This document shows positions 44,471 to 53,507 of a stretch of DNA of 64,000 nt, one piece after another (position 1 is the first letter of the stretch; each line of letters starts with the position of its first letter). The notes under the pieces are model-generated. The model had not been told where the DNA came from. It did not search any database and saw only the letters and a program-made list of their open reading frames with translations. Origin of the DNA: an uncultured Bacteroides sp. (lineage in GTDB: Bacteria; Bacteroidota; Bacteroidia; Bacteroidales; Bacteroidaceae); the NCBI GenBank assembly GCA_900766195.1, contig CAAFUN010000116.1, positions 1 through 64,000 of the forward strand. The letters run 5' to 3'. Made by a program: the position numbers and the translations under genes.

Positions 44471-46696
44471 ATGAGAAGAACATTTCTAAGTATATTGTAT
44501 TTAAATGCAATTATCTTATTGGGAATAAATTTTGCATCTTGCAAAAGTGAAGAAATAGAAGGCAGTTATATTCAACTGGCAGAAAAAAGTTACACCTTTC
44601 CTATCAAAGGAGAAACCCGTACCATTGATGTCAGTACAAACATTCAGAATATCACAGCCTATTCTCCAAATCAGGAAGATTGGGCTACTTTCTCCTATGA
44701 AAAAGGAAAACTGACAGTCACCACGAAAGACAATAATACTAATTCTGAGCGGAAAATGACAATCTGGCTTAAGGGTGCCGGAACAACCACCTTATTTGAT
44801 ATAACGCAATACAGTTGGCAATCAAGCGTCAACCATTTAGCTAAAGATATTAAGTTAAAAGTTAAAGATGGATCAGCCTCATCCCAACAGTCAGATGACT
44901 CGGGAATCAAAGAGAGTTACGATGGAGATATAAATACTATGTATCATTCAAAGTGGGATAAATCAGATCTGCCCATAACGTTGACTTACAATTTTGAGGG
45001 TATTAACACAATGGACTATATACTATATAATCCGCGTCCCACAGGAACAAATGGAAATTTTCAGGAGTTCGATCTGTATATTGCAACAGAAAGTAGTAAG
45101 GAGTATAAAAAATATGGCTCATACAACTTCAACGGATCATCTGCTGTATCAATAATTAAATTTGAATCACCGATAGAAAAGCCTACTTCAATAAAGTTTG
45201 TCGTCAACAGCGGAACAGAAGGATATGTATCTTGCGCTGAGATGGAATTTTATCAAAAGAACCCTGTTGATTTCAATGAACTCTCCATTTTTACAGATAA
45301 AACATGTAGTGAGTTAAAACCAGGTCTAGACCGTAAGGCTATAGATGAAATAAAAGTGGAACTTTACCGTAATATAGCTATTGACTTATTTAAGAACAGA
45401 ATAGACCGAAAGGATTTCCGCGTTCAGGAATATAAGTCTTGGATACATCCTGATATACAAGCCAAAATAAACAAAACGGCACCGTATAGCCTGAGAGACA
45501 ATCCTACAGGAATAGTAGCGATTGGAAAAGAAAGCTTAATATTACTGGCTGATAATATAGGAAACAAAAATGTCACCCTCTCATTTGTGGACGCCCAAGA
45601 TGTAACAAATATGGGTGGGAAATCTTATTTCTTAAAAGATGGATTAAACGTCATAACGCCAGATAATGACGGACTAATATATATCATGTATCACACGAGA
45701 ACAGGTACAGAACAACCTGTCAAAATCAATTTCGTAACAGGTAAGGTTAATGGATATTTTGATAGCCAAAAGCATAAAAAAGAAGACTGGAAAAGTCTCT
45801 TAAGTCAAGCTACGTACGGGATATTTGACCTTGTAGGTAAATATGCACATATGACATTCCAGACCGAAGCTTTCCGTCAATATACTCCTGATGGTATGGG
45901 CTTAATAAATAAATATGATGATATAGTCAGGCTGGAGCAAGAATTTATGGGCGTGCTCGGCACAGATAAGCAATTTAAAAACAGAATGTATCTTGCCGTT
46001 TCAAACAGTGGATACATGTATGCCAGCTCATATCACACCGGCTATAACGTTTCAACGCAAAGTAGAATATTAAATAAAGATCAAGATCCTAGTGACTTTG
46101 ACTCATGGTGGGGACCAGCCCATGAAATTGGTCACGTCAATCAGACTAGGCCTGGATTAAAATGGATAGGAATGGGAGAAGTCACTAACAATATATTTTC
46201 TCAGATGATCGTGGAGAGCTTTGGTCTTGAAACACGTCTTTCCCGGAGAAATTTTTATGCTTCAGCTCGTCAGAAGTTTTTCGTAAACAAAGAGCCCCAT
46301 AATCTGAGAAACATCGGAGATGATGTAATGGATAAACTTGTTCCTTTTTGGCAATTAAAGTTGTATATGCATAATGTATTGGGCAAAAATGATTTTTATC
46401 CGAAAGTATTTGAAAAGGTACGTATAAATCCAAATCCTGCTACCAGCGCTAAATGTCAGATTGAGTTTGTTAAAATCTGCTGTGACGTTGCTCAGCTTGA
46501 TCTGACCAGTTTCTTTGAAAATTCAGGATTCCTAACGCCAATAGATACCGAGATAGACGATTATGGAAAAGAGCAATTTACAATAACCCAATCAGAAATA
46601 GATGCTTGCAAACAGTATATTACCAGTAAAAATTATCCCAAACCTCAACATGATTTTTCTCTAATTACAGATAAAACAGTCAATAACTTTAAATAA
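44471..46696 (+). CDS. M60-like metallopeptidase lipoprotein with BACON and discoidin domains
   Basis: A 741-residue surface lipoprotein (lipobox NFASC, Cys24). Residues about 30-115 resemble a BACON domain, and 120-265 an F5/8 type C (discoidin) domain that binds glycans. The C-terminal half is an M60-like (enhancin/accessory mucinase) protease with the zinc motif HEIGH (about residues 558-562) and a downstream Glu in GMGEVTNN. Such enzymes cut mucin-type glycoproteins and typically sit in Sus-like loci. Here no SusC/SusD pair is nearby. Confidence 0.85.
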   Translation: MRRTFLSILYLNAIILLGINFASCKSEEIEGSYIQLAEKSYTFPIKGETRTIDVSTNIQNITAYSPNQEDWATFSYEKGKLTVTTKDNNTNSERKMTIWLKGAGTTTLFDITQYSWQSSVNHLAKDIKLKVKDGSASSQQSDDSGIKESYDGDINTMYHSKWDKSDLPITLTYNFEGINTMDYILYNPRPTGTNGNFQEFDLYIATESSKEYKKYGSYNFNGSSAVSIIKFESPIEKPTSIKFVVNSGTEGYVSCAEMEFYQKNPVDFNELSIFTDKTCSELKPGLDRKAIDEIKVELYRNIAIDLFKNRIDRKDFRVQEYKSWIHPDIQAKINKTAPYSLRDNPTGIVAIGKESLILLADNIGNKNVTLSFVDAQDVTNMGGKSYFLKDGLNVITPDNDGLIYIMYHTRTGTEQPVKINFVTGKVNGYFDSQKHKKEDWKSLLSQATYGIFDLVGKYAHMTFQTEAFRQYTPDGMGLINKYDDIVRLEQEFMGVLGTDKQFKNRMYLAVSNSGYMYASSYHTGYNVSTQSRILNKDQDPSDFDSWWGPAHEIGHVNQTRPGLKWIGMGEVTNNIFSQMIVESFGLETRLSRRNFYASARQKFFVNKEPHNLRNIGDDVMDKLVPFWQLKLYMHNVLGKNDFYPKVFEKVRINPNPATSAKCQIEFVKICCDVAQLDLTSFFENSGFLTPIDTEIDDYGKEQFTITQSEIDACKQYITSKNYPKPQHDFSLITDKTVNNFK

Positions 46697-46746
46697 GTAT
46701 GATTTGATTTCAGAATCTTAATAAATTATCAAAAAAACAAAGACTT

Positions 46747-47604
46747 ATGCTAAAAAGAATATTTTTGACCATACCCATAATGCTCGTAATCTTACTTTCC
46801 GGATGTTCTGATGATAAGAAAACGACATTCGAAGAAGATGAATTGTTTCTGTCCATAAAACCTAAAGAAGTAACATTTTCGGCAATAGGTGGAAAACAAA
46901 GAATATTGGTTACCACTAATGGAGGTAAATATACAGTCAATAAATCCAACAATGATGCATGGTGCAGTATTGAAGTTGAAAATAATGTAATCGAAATCGC
47001 AACAGAAGAGTATAATAGTATAGGAGAACAGCGTAGTACTACATTATCCATAAAGCAGGGCAATATATCAAAAGAAGTAACTGTAATACAAACCGGCAGG
47101 CAAAATGCTCCAATTGATCGCATAAATGATTGGAAAGTAATATATGCAACAACATGGGTAGCATCAGATCCTCCTCAAAATATACTTGACGGAAATACGA
47201 CATCTATTTGGCATACAGGGTATGATCCAAGCCATGAAGGAGAAGCGGACATGCAAAGTAAGATGCCTCAATGGGTAATTATAGATATGAAATATGCCTC
47301 TGAACTTGACTCTGTAGCAATCTGTCGAAGAACCGATAACAACAACTGGGATGTACTTGAAGTATCAGTATGGGTTGGAGATAATCCTAACGGTAAAGAT
47401 GGTACTATGACCAAAATAGCACAGATATCATTACCTCGACAGATACCGGAGAAGGATCCCGAAACAGGACAATGGCTCAATAGTTTCGGTACTAAAGTCT
47501 CTAAAAAAGTAACTGGTCGATACGTAAAATATATAGTCGAAGAATCAAAAAGACACGTGGCTCAAATCTCAGAAGTCTATGGTTTTGGGATAGCATATAA
47601 ATAG
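46747..47604 (+). CDS. BACON/discoidin-domain lipoprotein
   Basis: A 285-residue lipoprotein with lipobox VILLSGC (Cys20). Residues about 35-120 form a BACON-type Ig-like domain (VTFSAIGGKQRILVTTNGG). Residues 130-285 form an F5/8 type C domain: NILDGNTTSIWHTGY and WVIIDM are standard motifs of its carbohydrate-binding face. It follows the M60-like gene by 50 bp and is probably its partner for binding host or mucin glycans. Confidence 0.82.
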   Translation: MLKRIFLTIPIMLVILLSGCSDDKKTTFEEDELFLSIKPKEVTFSAIGGKQRILVTTNGGKYTVNKSNNDAWCSIEVENNVIEIATEEYNSIGEQRSTTLSIKQGNISKEVTVIQTGRQNAPIDRINDWKVIYATTWVASDPPQNILDGNTTSIWHTGYDPSHEGEADMQSKMPQWVIIDMKYASELDSVAICRRTDNNNWDVLEVSVWVGDNPNGKDGTMTKIAQISLPRQIPEKDPETGQWLNSFGTKVSKKVTGRYVKYIVEESKRHVAQISEVYGFGIAYK

Positions 47605-47650
47605 GAGTACGGCTATGAAGATTAAGGAACATTAATCACTATACAGAAAC

Positions 47651-47680
47651 CGGCAGATGGAAGAAAAACTCCATCTGCCG
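47651..47680. terminator. bidirectional terminator
   Basis: CGGCAGATGGA pairs perfectly with TCCATCTGCCG around an 8-nt loop. It lies between the convergent genes ending at 47604 and 47713. U-runs are weak. Confidence 0.65.
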
Positions 47681-47712
47681 ATTATGCAATAAGACTTAAC
47701 TTAATCTATTCT

Positions 47713-49368
47713 TTAGGAAGCTAGCCCAAACAAGTCAAGGTCACCATCCACTGTTCCGATACCGCCAATATGGAAAGTGTCAATAAGCACTTTAAGCACA
47801 TTGGGCGAAACGAATGCAGGAAGTGTAGGTCCTAAATGGATTTTCTTCACGCCTAAGCTAAGTAAAGCAAGCAATACGATAACCGCTTTCTGCTCATACC
47901 AAGCAATGTTATATACGATAGGCAGTTCGTTGATATCATTCAATTGGAATACTTCTTTCAGTTTCAAAGCAATCACAGCCAGTGAATAACTGTCGTTGCA
48001 CTGTCCGGCATCCAATACGCGAGGAATACCGTTGATATCACCAAGTGCAAGTTTATTGTAACGGTATTTAGCGCAACCTGCAGTCAAGATCACCGTATCT
48101 TTTGGTAATGCCTGAGCAAACTCCGTATAGTAATCACGGCTCTTCATGCGTCCGTCACATCCGGCCATCACAATAAACCGACGAATAGCACCTGTCTTCA
48201 CAGCTTCCACAACCTTGTCGGCCAATTGGAAAACCTGATTATGAGCAAAACCACCGATGATGGTGCCGTGTTCTATCTCCGTAGGAGCAACGCAATGTTT
48301 AGCGATCTCAATGATCTCGGAGAAATCTTTTTTACCGTTCTTATCTTGAGGAATATATTTGCAACCGGGGTAGCCTGTAGCATTCGTGGTAAACATACGC
48401 TCCTTATATTCTGCATTTGTAAGAGGTGGTACAATACAGTTGGTAGTGAATAAGATAGGGCCATTGAATGTGGCAAACTCTTCACGTTGTTTCCACCATG
48501 CATTGCCATAATTGCCTACAAAGTGGGAATATTTCTTGAATGCAGGATAATAATGTGCAGGAAGCATCTCGCTGTGGGTATAAACATCCACACCTGTACC
48601 TTCGGTTTGTTTCAGCAATTCTTCCATGTCTTTAAGATCATGCCCGCTGATCAGGATACCGGGACGATTTCCTACGCCAATGTTTACCTCTGTAATCTCA
48701 GGGTTACCGTAGTTTCCGGTATTAGCCTCATCCAGCAAAGCCATTGTCTTAACACCAAACTCTCCTGTTTTCAATACAAGTCCAACCCACTCGTCGGCCG
48801 ACAAAGTTTTGGTAGCAATAGTAGCCATAATATGTTGGGTGAAGGCATGTACAGTCTCGTCATTATATCCCAGACGCATAGCATGTTCCAAGTATGCTGC
48901 CATTCCTTTCAAACCATAGATAGTCAGTTCTTTCAGCGAACGCAAATCTTCATTGGGCTCACGCAATACACCTACCTCGGCAGCTTTTGCCATATATTCA
49001 GAACGTACACCTTGCCATTCCAGTTCATCTATTGCAGGCAATTCAAGACCTTTAGCAACTGCTTCTTCTTTCAGCTTGTTGCGCAATAACATTCCTTTAT
49101 CTACACGAGCCAAAATACTTTCATCATCAAAGTTGGCATTGGTAATGGTGCAGAACAAAGCATCGGTAACAAATGTATTCACATCTGCAGCAACTTGCTG
49201 TCCTGCATTTCTCAATGCTTCGGCCACTACAGAAACGCCGCGTACTACAAACATCAGCAAATCCATACTTTGAGCAGTATGTCCTTCTTTTCCGCAAACA
49301 CCTTTTATTGTGCAACCCGTACCCTTGGCTGCTTCTTGACACTGAAAACAAAACATTTTAGATTCCAT
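47713..49368 (-). CDS. hcp: hydroxylamine reductase / hybrid cluster protein
   Basis: A 551-residue Hcp, which reduces hydroxylamine and, in anaerobes, protects against nitric oxide or protein S-nitrosylation. The N-terminal cluster motif FCFQCQEAAKGTGCTIKGVCG gives four Cys. Downstream residues for the hybrid cluster are visible in HSEMLPAHYYPAFKKY, TTNCIVPP, VMAGCDGR and AGCAKYR, with AGQCNDSYS near the end. The start could also be the internal Met four codons on. A CRP/FNR-like site lies upstream. Confidence 0.95.
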   Translation of the reverse strand: MESKMFCFQCQEAAKGTGCTIKGVCGKEGHTAQSMDLLMFVVRGVSVVAEALRNAGQQVAADVNTFVTDALFCTITNANFDDESILARVDKGMLLRNKLKEEAVAKGLELPAIDELEWQGVRSEYMAKAAEVGVLREPNEDLRSLKELTIYGLKGMAAYLEHAMRLGYNDETVHAFTQHIMATIATKTLSADEWVGLVLKTGEFGVKTMALLDEANTGNYGNPEITEVNIGVGNRPGILISGHDLKDMEELLKQTEGTGVDVYTHSEMLPAHYYPAFKKYSHFVGNYGNAWWKQREEFATFNGPILFTTNCIVPPLTNAEYKERMFTTNATGYPGCKYIPQDKNGKKDFSEIIEIAKHCVAPTEIEHGTIIGGFAHNQVFQLADKVVEAVKTGAIRRFIVMAGCDGRMKSRDYYTEFAQALPKDTVILTAGCAKYRYNKLALGDINGIPRVLDAGQCNDSYSLAVIALKLKEVFQLNDINELPIVYNIAWYEQKAVIVLLALLSLGVKKIHLGPTLPAFVSPNVLKVLIDTFHIGGIGTVDGDLDLFGLAS

Positions 49369-49498
49369 ACTCTTTTCGTTTTAATAAATTCGTTAGTCTT
49401 TTATTTATTGATTCTTTTCTTTCTGACTCAAAACGCGAAGAATAAAAATATCCTCCCGTTTGTCTGAGGCAAAGTTCGGCAAAGAAGAATGGATAAAA

Positions 49499-49514
49499 TG
49501 TCACGTATGTTACG
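49499..49514. promoter_or_regulatory. CRP/FNR-type operator upstream of hcp
   Basis: TGTCACGTATGTTACG approximates the TGTNA-N6-TNACA pattern of CRP/FNR-family sites. It lies about 131 bp upstream of hcp. HcpR-type regulators of this family activate hcp in other anaerobes; the match here is imperfect and unproven. Confidence 0.4.
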
Positions 49515-49687
49515 AAATGGCAAAATTTTAATTTGCCACAGATAGAATAGATCAAATCCAAGTCTAGTTTGATTTACAGTAACCCCAATCCCTACAAATA
49601 TACTCAATTCGGGCTAGAAAAGGCATTTTGCACCAAATATTCCTCCTTTTTGAACGATATGCCATTATATAATAAAAGAAAGCAGTG

Positions 49688-49695
49688 TACCTTTG
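49688..49695 (+). promoter_or_regulatory. -7 box for the GH43-like gene
   Basis: TACCTTTG, 31 bp before the start codon. Confidence 0.4.
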
Positions 49696-49726
49696 ACGCA
49701 TCAATATTATCAAAAGACAGATTATC

Positions 49727-50746
49727 ATGAAAGACAAAAAGACAACACACCTGCTGAGATCAACAGTTATTGCCGCCTTCATATTAATGGTAAGCATGCC
49801 GGCATTTGCACAGCTCAAACCTCATAAAGGGAAAGAATATGCCGGCTATCTTTTTACCTATTTTACCGGCAACGGAACCGGAGCAGAATCTATTCGCTTT
49901 GGCATCAGTACAGACGGATATACGTATTGGGCACTGAACAACAACAATCCGATACTCGATTCAAAGCTTATCAGTTCTACAGGTGGAGTGCGCGATCCGC
50001 ACATCCTACGATGTGAAGACGGAAAGACATTTTATATGGTGGCTACCGACATGCTGGCTTGCAACGGATGGGACTCCAACCGGGCCTTGGTGCTATTAAA
50101 ATCGAAAGATTTGACTCACTGGACACATAGCATTGTCAATATGCAGAAGCGTTATGCCGGTCAGGAAAACCTGAAACGGGTATGGGCACCGCAAACCATT
50201 TACAATCCGGAAGCCGAGAAATACATGATCTACTGGTCGATGAAATACGGTAACGAACCGGACATCATCTATTATGCTTATGCCAATAAGGACTTTACAG
50301 ATATTGAAGGCACACCGCAACCTTTATTTGTTCCGCAAAGCAAATTATCTTGCATTGACGGAGACATCGTCTACAAAGATGGGATGTATCATCTGTTTTA
50401 TAAGACGGAAGGAAATGGAGATGGCATCAGAGTAGCCACCACACGGTCGCTCACTTCGGGACAATGGACCGAAGAACCGGACTACAAGCAACAGACCAAA
50501 GAAGCTGTGGAAGGTGCAGGAACATTCAAACTAATCGGGCAGGACAAATACATCTTAATGTATGATGTGTATAAGAGCGGAACGTACCAGTTTACTGAAA
50601 GCACCGATTTGCAACACTTCAAAATCATTGACAATGAAGTGAAAATGGACTTCCATCCGCGTCATGGCACCATTATAGCCATTACAAAGGCAGAGATGCA
50701 ACGCCTCATTAAAAAGTGGGGAAAACCTGAGGGGCTCCGAGACTAA
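49727..50746 (+). CDS. glycoside hydrolase family 43-like enzyme
   Basis: A 339-residue exported enzyme (signal peptide 1-28, ending AFA). The five-bladed beta-propeller of GH43 is suggested by repeated strand patterns. Catalytic-type acidic residues appear in GVRDPHIL (Asp90), SCIDGDIV and VEGAGTF. The family contains arabinofuranosidases and xylosidases acting on plant cell-wall glycans. It is a stand-alone gene, not part of a Sus-like locus. Exact substrate cannot be assigned. Confidence 0.8.
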   Translation: MKDKKTTHLLRSTVIAAFILMVSMPAFAQLKPHKGKEYAGYLFTYFTGNGTGAESIRFGISTDGYTYWALNNNNPILDSKLISSTGGVRDPHILRCEDGKTFYMVATDMLACNGWDSNRALVLLKSKDLTHWTHSIVNMQKRYAGQENLKRVWAPQTIYNPEAEKYMIYWSMKYGNEPDIIYYAYANKDFTDIEGTPQPLFVPQSKLSCIDGDIVYKDGMYHLFYKTEGNGDGIRVATTRSLTSGQWTEEPDYKQQTKEAVEGAGTFKLIGQDKYILMYDVYKSGTYQFTESTDLQHFKIIDNEVKMDFHPRHGTIIAITKAEMQRLIKKWGKPEGLRD

Positions 50747-50752
50747 CGTAGA

Positions 50753-50780
50753 GAGTAGAAGAATAAGCTATTCTCTACTC
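50753..50780. terminator. possible terminator between GH43-like and queF genes
   Basis: GAGTAGAAGAATA and TATTCTCTACTC pair with one short bulge between convergent genes. The right arm overlaps the queF 3' end. U-runs are weak. Confidence 0.4.
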
Positions 50781-51223
50781 ATCAATCTCTTTTCGGCTAA
50801 TTGCTCGAACTTCGTTCCCACTCGACCATAGTTGGCATACGGATAGATGGAAATTCCACCACGAGGAGTGAACAGTCCGGTTACTTCAATGTATTTGGGG
50901 TTCATTAGCCGCACCAAGTCTTTCATGATGATGTTCACACAATCTTCATGAAAGGCACCGTGATTGCGAAAGCTAAAGAGGTAAAGCTTCAAGCTCTTAC
51001 TCTCCACCATCTTCACATCGGGGATGTAACTGATACGGATTTCGGCAAAATCGGGCTGTCCGGTTATAGGGCACAGACTTGTAAACTCGGGACAGTTAAA
51101 ACGCACCCAATAGTCGTTCTCGGGATGCTTGTTGTCAAATACCTCCAGCACTTCCGGAGCATAATCTTGTTTGTATTCGGTCTTACGCCCCAACAGCGAA
51201 AGTTGATCTTTTAATTCTGACAT
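50768..51223 (-). CDS. queF: NADPH-dependent preQ0 reductase QueF
   Basis: A 151-residue type I (YkvM-like) nitrile oxidoreductase that reduces preQ0 to preQ1 in queuosine synthesis. The active-site Cys lies in FTSLCPITGQPDFA, and the ESKSLKLYLFSFRNHG segment is the family QueF motif. Length matches unimodular QueF. It is the third gene of the preQ1-switch operon, 32 bp after queC. Confidence 0.95.
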   Translation of the reverse strand: MSELKDQLSLLGRKTEYKQDYAPEVLEVFDNKHPENDYWVRFNCPEFTSLCPITGQPDFAEIRISYIPDVKMVESKSLKLYLFSFRNHGAFHEDCVNIIMKDLVRLMNPKYIEVTGLFTPRGGISIYPYANYGRVGTKFEQLAEKRLMSRE

Positions 51224-51255
51224 ACGCTCTATTTATACGAATAAGAATGATTGTT

Positions 51256-51912
51256 TTATTGCTTTGTTTGGAGGTATTTCTCCAGTCCTTCACGCCTGAG
51301 CTTGCATGCCGGACAATGACCGCAACCATCACCTTGTATCCCGTTATAGCAAGTTAGCGTCTCGTAACGTATCACATCCAATACACCCAGTTCATCGGCT
51401 AGCGCCCATGTCTCGGCTTTGTCAATCCACATCAACGGGGTATGAATGACAAACTGCTCATCCATGGCCAAGTTCAATGTCACATTCAGCGACTTAATAA
51501 ATGAATCCCTGCAATCGGGATAGCCGCTAAAGTCGGTTTGCGATACTCCGGTGACCAGATGATTAATGCCGTGCTCACGGGCATACACGGCAGCAATGCT
51601 CAAAAAGAAAAGATTGCGTCCGGGTACAAATGTATTCGGAAAGCTATCTGCCGGTTTTAGTTCGTCCATTGACATCGTAGCGTCCGTTAGCGAATTATGC
51701 CCCAGATCACCAATAAAGGACACATCCATCACTTCAAAAGGCACATCGGCTTTCCGGGCAATCTCCCGTGCCAGCTCCACTTCTTTTTTATGCTTCTGTC
51801 CGTAAAGAAAGCTAAGCGCCAACACCTTTTTAAACTGTCTTTTAGCCCAGAACAAACAGGTAGTAGAATCCTGTCCACCACTAAAAACAACCAATGCCGT
51901 ATCTCTATTCAT
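51256..51912 (-). CDS. queC: 7-cyano-7-deazaguanine synthase QueC
   Basis: A 218-residue ATP-dependent ligase that makes preQ0 from carboxydeazaguanine. The PP-loop motif VVFSGGQDSTTCL is at residues 8-20. A C-terminal zinc site with GCGHCPACKLR gives three Cys, joined by another upstream (TCYNG). It lies only 2 bp downstream of the precursor transporter. Confidence 0.96.
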   Translation of the reverse strand: MNRDTALVVFSGGQDSTTCLFWAKRQFKKVLALSFLYGQKHKKEVELAREIARKADVPFEVMDVSFIGDLGHNSLTDATMSMDELKPADSFPNTFVPGRNLFFLSIAAVYAREHGINHLVTGVSQTDFSGYPDCRDSFIKSLNVTLNLAMDEQFVIHTPLMWIDKAETWALADELGVLDVIRYETLTCYNGIQGDGCGHCPACKLRREGLEKYLQTKQ

Positions 51913-51914
51913 GA

Positions 51915-52595
51915 TTAAACGTCTTTTACTCTCAGTATGTTGTAAGAAATACCTTCGTCATATACATCGCTACCATCAATCTCCTTGATAAGTGCCACAA
52001 CTTTTATGGTGACAGGCAATATCACTATCTCGTACATGGTTTTCAGAACGATTTGTATTCCAATCATCATCAACAATTGCGGCCAAGGAATAACACCACC
52101 AAAGGCAATAGGAAAGAATATGATTGAATCGCCCGTCTCTCCTACTACAGTAGACCAAATAGCACGTACCGAAAAATGCTTTCCTTTACTTGCCACTTTC
52201 ATCCTACTCATGACATAGGCATTGAGGAAGGAGCCTACTAAGAAAGCCAACAGACTGGCAACAACAATACGTGGTGCCATGCCAAACACAAAATTGAAAT
52301 GCGCTGCACCATCCCAAAACGGTGCGGCAGGCAGTGCTACAGCTATCAGACCGAGAGCTACAACGAAGAAATTCATCGCAAAACCGCTCCAGATAATGAG
52401 ACGAGCTTTGCGAAAACCCCATACCTCAGCTATACAGTCGTTAATAATATAAGAGATGGGAAAAACCAGCAATCCCGCCGTAACGGTAATGCCAAACACT
52501 TGAATTACTTTTGTTTCAAGAAGATTTGCCGCAATGAGACATACATTAAAGAGAATGCCAAGCAGCATAAAAGGGATAGATACTTTTTGCTTCAT
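51915..52595 (-). CDS. queuosine precursor transporter (YhhQ/QPT family)
   Basis: A 226-residue membrane protein with about six helices. The sequence FPISYIINDCIAEVWGFRKAR and the later GETGDSIIFFPIAF match the YhhQ (ECF-like) family that imports preQ0, preQ1 or queuine. It leads the operon with queC and queF. A preQ1-I riboswitch overlaps its ribosome-binding region, giving translational feedback by preQ1. Confidence 0.9.
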   Translation of the reverse strand: MKQKVSIPFMLLGILFNVCLIAANLLETKVIQVFGITVTAGLLVFPISYIINDCIAEVWGFRKARLIIWSGFAMNFFVVALGLIAVALPAAPFWDGAAHFNFVFGMAPRIVVASLLAFLVGSFLNAYVMSRMKVASKGKHFSVRAIWSTVVGETGDSIIFFPIAFGGVIPWPQLLMMIGIQIVLKTMYEIVILPVTIKVVALIKEIDGSDVYDEGISYNILRVKDV

Positions 52596-52597
52596 AT

Positions 52598-52630
52598 TCC
52601 TGTTTTTTACGTGGTGTTCTAGAATACACG
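52598..52630 (-). promoter_or_regulatory. preQ1-I riboswitch
   Basis: On the minus strand a 4-bp stem CGTG/CACG closes a loop containing TTCTAGAACAC, followed by TAAAAAACAGG just before the ATG. The loop and A-rich tail closely resemble the Bacillus subtilis preQ1-I aptamer. The AGGA tail can pair with the loop UUCU, sequestering the ribosome-binding site. The genes downstream make and import preQ1 precursors, which fits. Confidence 0.75.
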
Positions 52631-52668
52631 ACCGCTATTCGCGGCATCATACTTTTTTAATTTCGGTG

Positions 52669-52676
52669 CAAAGCTA
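52669..52676 (-). promoter_or_regulatory. -7 box for the preQ1-switch operon
   Basis: TAGCTTTG on the minus strand; transcription would start near 52662, giving a roughly 67-nt leader that contains the switch. Confidence 0.5.
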
Positions 52677-52839
52677 CAACATTTATTCTGAACAAACAAA
52701 TATTCTATTTTACATTGAAAGGCAATTACACCTCGACTACTTTCTCGCATCCTATACAAATAATCTTCTGGCTGAGTGGTTTAGTAGAGAATAAAGGCCA
52801 TGAAAACAAACTCTTCCCCGTTTGATTTTTCGACATTTC

Positions 52840-52919
52840 ATCCTACACCCTACACGCTTCGGTAATCCACTAAATAACAGACACATACGCAAAGCGAAGC
52901 GTGTAGGTTAGTGTAGGAT
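52840..52919. repeat. CCTACAC palindromic repeat element
   Basis: The left arm (52840-52861) and right arm (52895-52919) are perfect inverted copies except for a 3-nt insertion in the right arm. Each arm carries two CCTACAC units. A partial third copy lies near 52932. The element is non-coding. Confidence 0.7.
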
Positions 52920-53185
52920 TACTTTTCCAATATCCTACACTTTTTCTTATATTGATACAAAATTATATTATAAGTATCAGAAAAACAGCGTTATACATAC
53001 ATCAGCAAGCACCTCTTCTGAAAGTGCTCAAATTGCACTTTTTCATCACCAAATAGAGCTTATTTTGCGTTTTTTGCACAAAACAACAGTGAATAGTCTA
53101 TCAAATCATCTTTATGTTGTTATGCTTTTGCTATAATATCACTACACACATGCCATAACTGCCCATTGCTATAGACAAAACTTCG

Positions 53186-53268
53186 GTTCCCGTACGGGAA
53201 CTATACGGCTCCGCTACCCGATCTATCCGGATCCGCAGCGTGATCCGGACGGCTCGCGGACGGGAGCC
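53186..53268. repeat. GC-rich structured element
   Basis: A compositionally distinct island. GTTCCCGTACGGGAAC (53186-53201) is a perfect palindrome. The outer arms GGCTCC (53207-53212) and GGAGCC (53263-53268) enclose CCGGATC/GATCCGG (53227-53233, 53242-53248). It may be a small repetitive element or a structured RNA; no ORF is supported. Confidence 0.5.
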
Positions 53269-53422
53269 AGAGTTATGCACCATCAAAAGAGACAAAAAAG
53301 AAGTGCCAAAGCGCAGTTTTCTTTGAACTATTCCCCAATTTTGCAATAAGGATTATCACTGAATAAACGGTACTTGTTTTCAGGAATGAGAGGATCTCAG
53401 CTCCAAAGAAACAAAAGGTTAT

Positions 53423-53475
53423 AAAAAAAAGATGTTGATTATAGAGGAAGAAAACTTCACTCTATAATCAACATC
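53423..53475 (-). terminator. terminator of trxB
   Basis: A 16-bp perfect stem (53431-53446 with 53460-53475) is followed on the minus strand by eight T (53423-53430). Confidence 0.9.
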
Positions 53476-53507
53476 TATTATAATAAGCGATAATCTCTAT
53501 ATAGAAA

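Noticed and set aside
48487..49089. 200-aa open frame opposite hcp
   Set aside because: It is antisense to a strongly supported hcp gene, lacks recognisable domains and follows the codon pattern of the real gene on the other strand.
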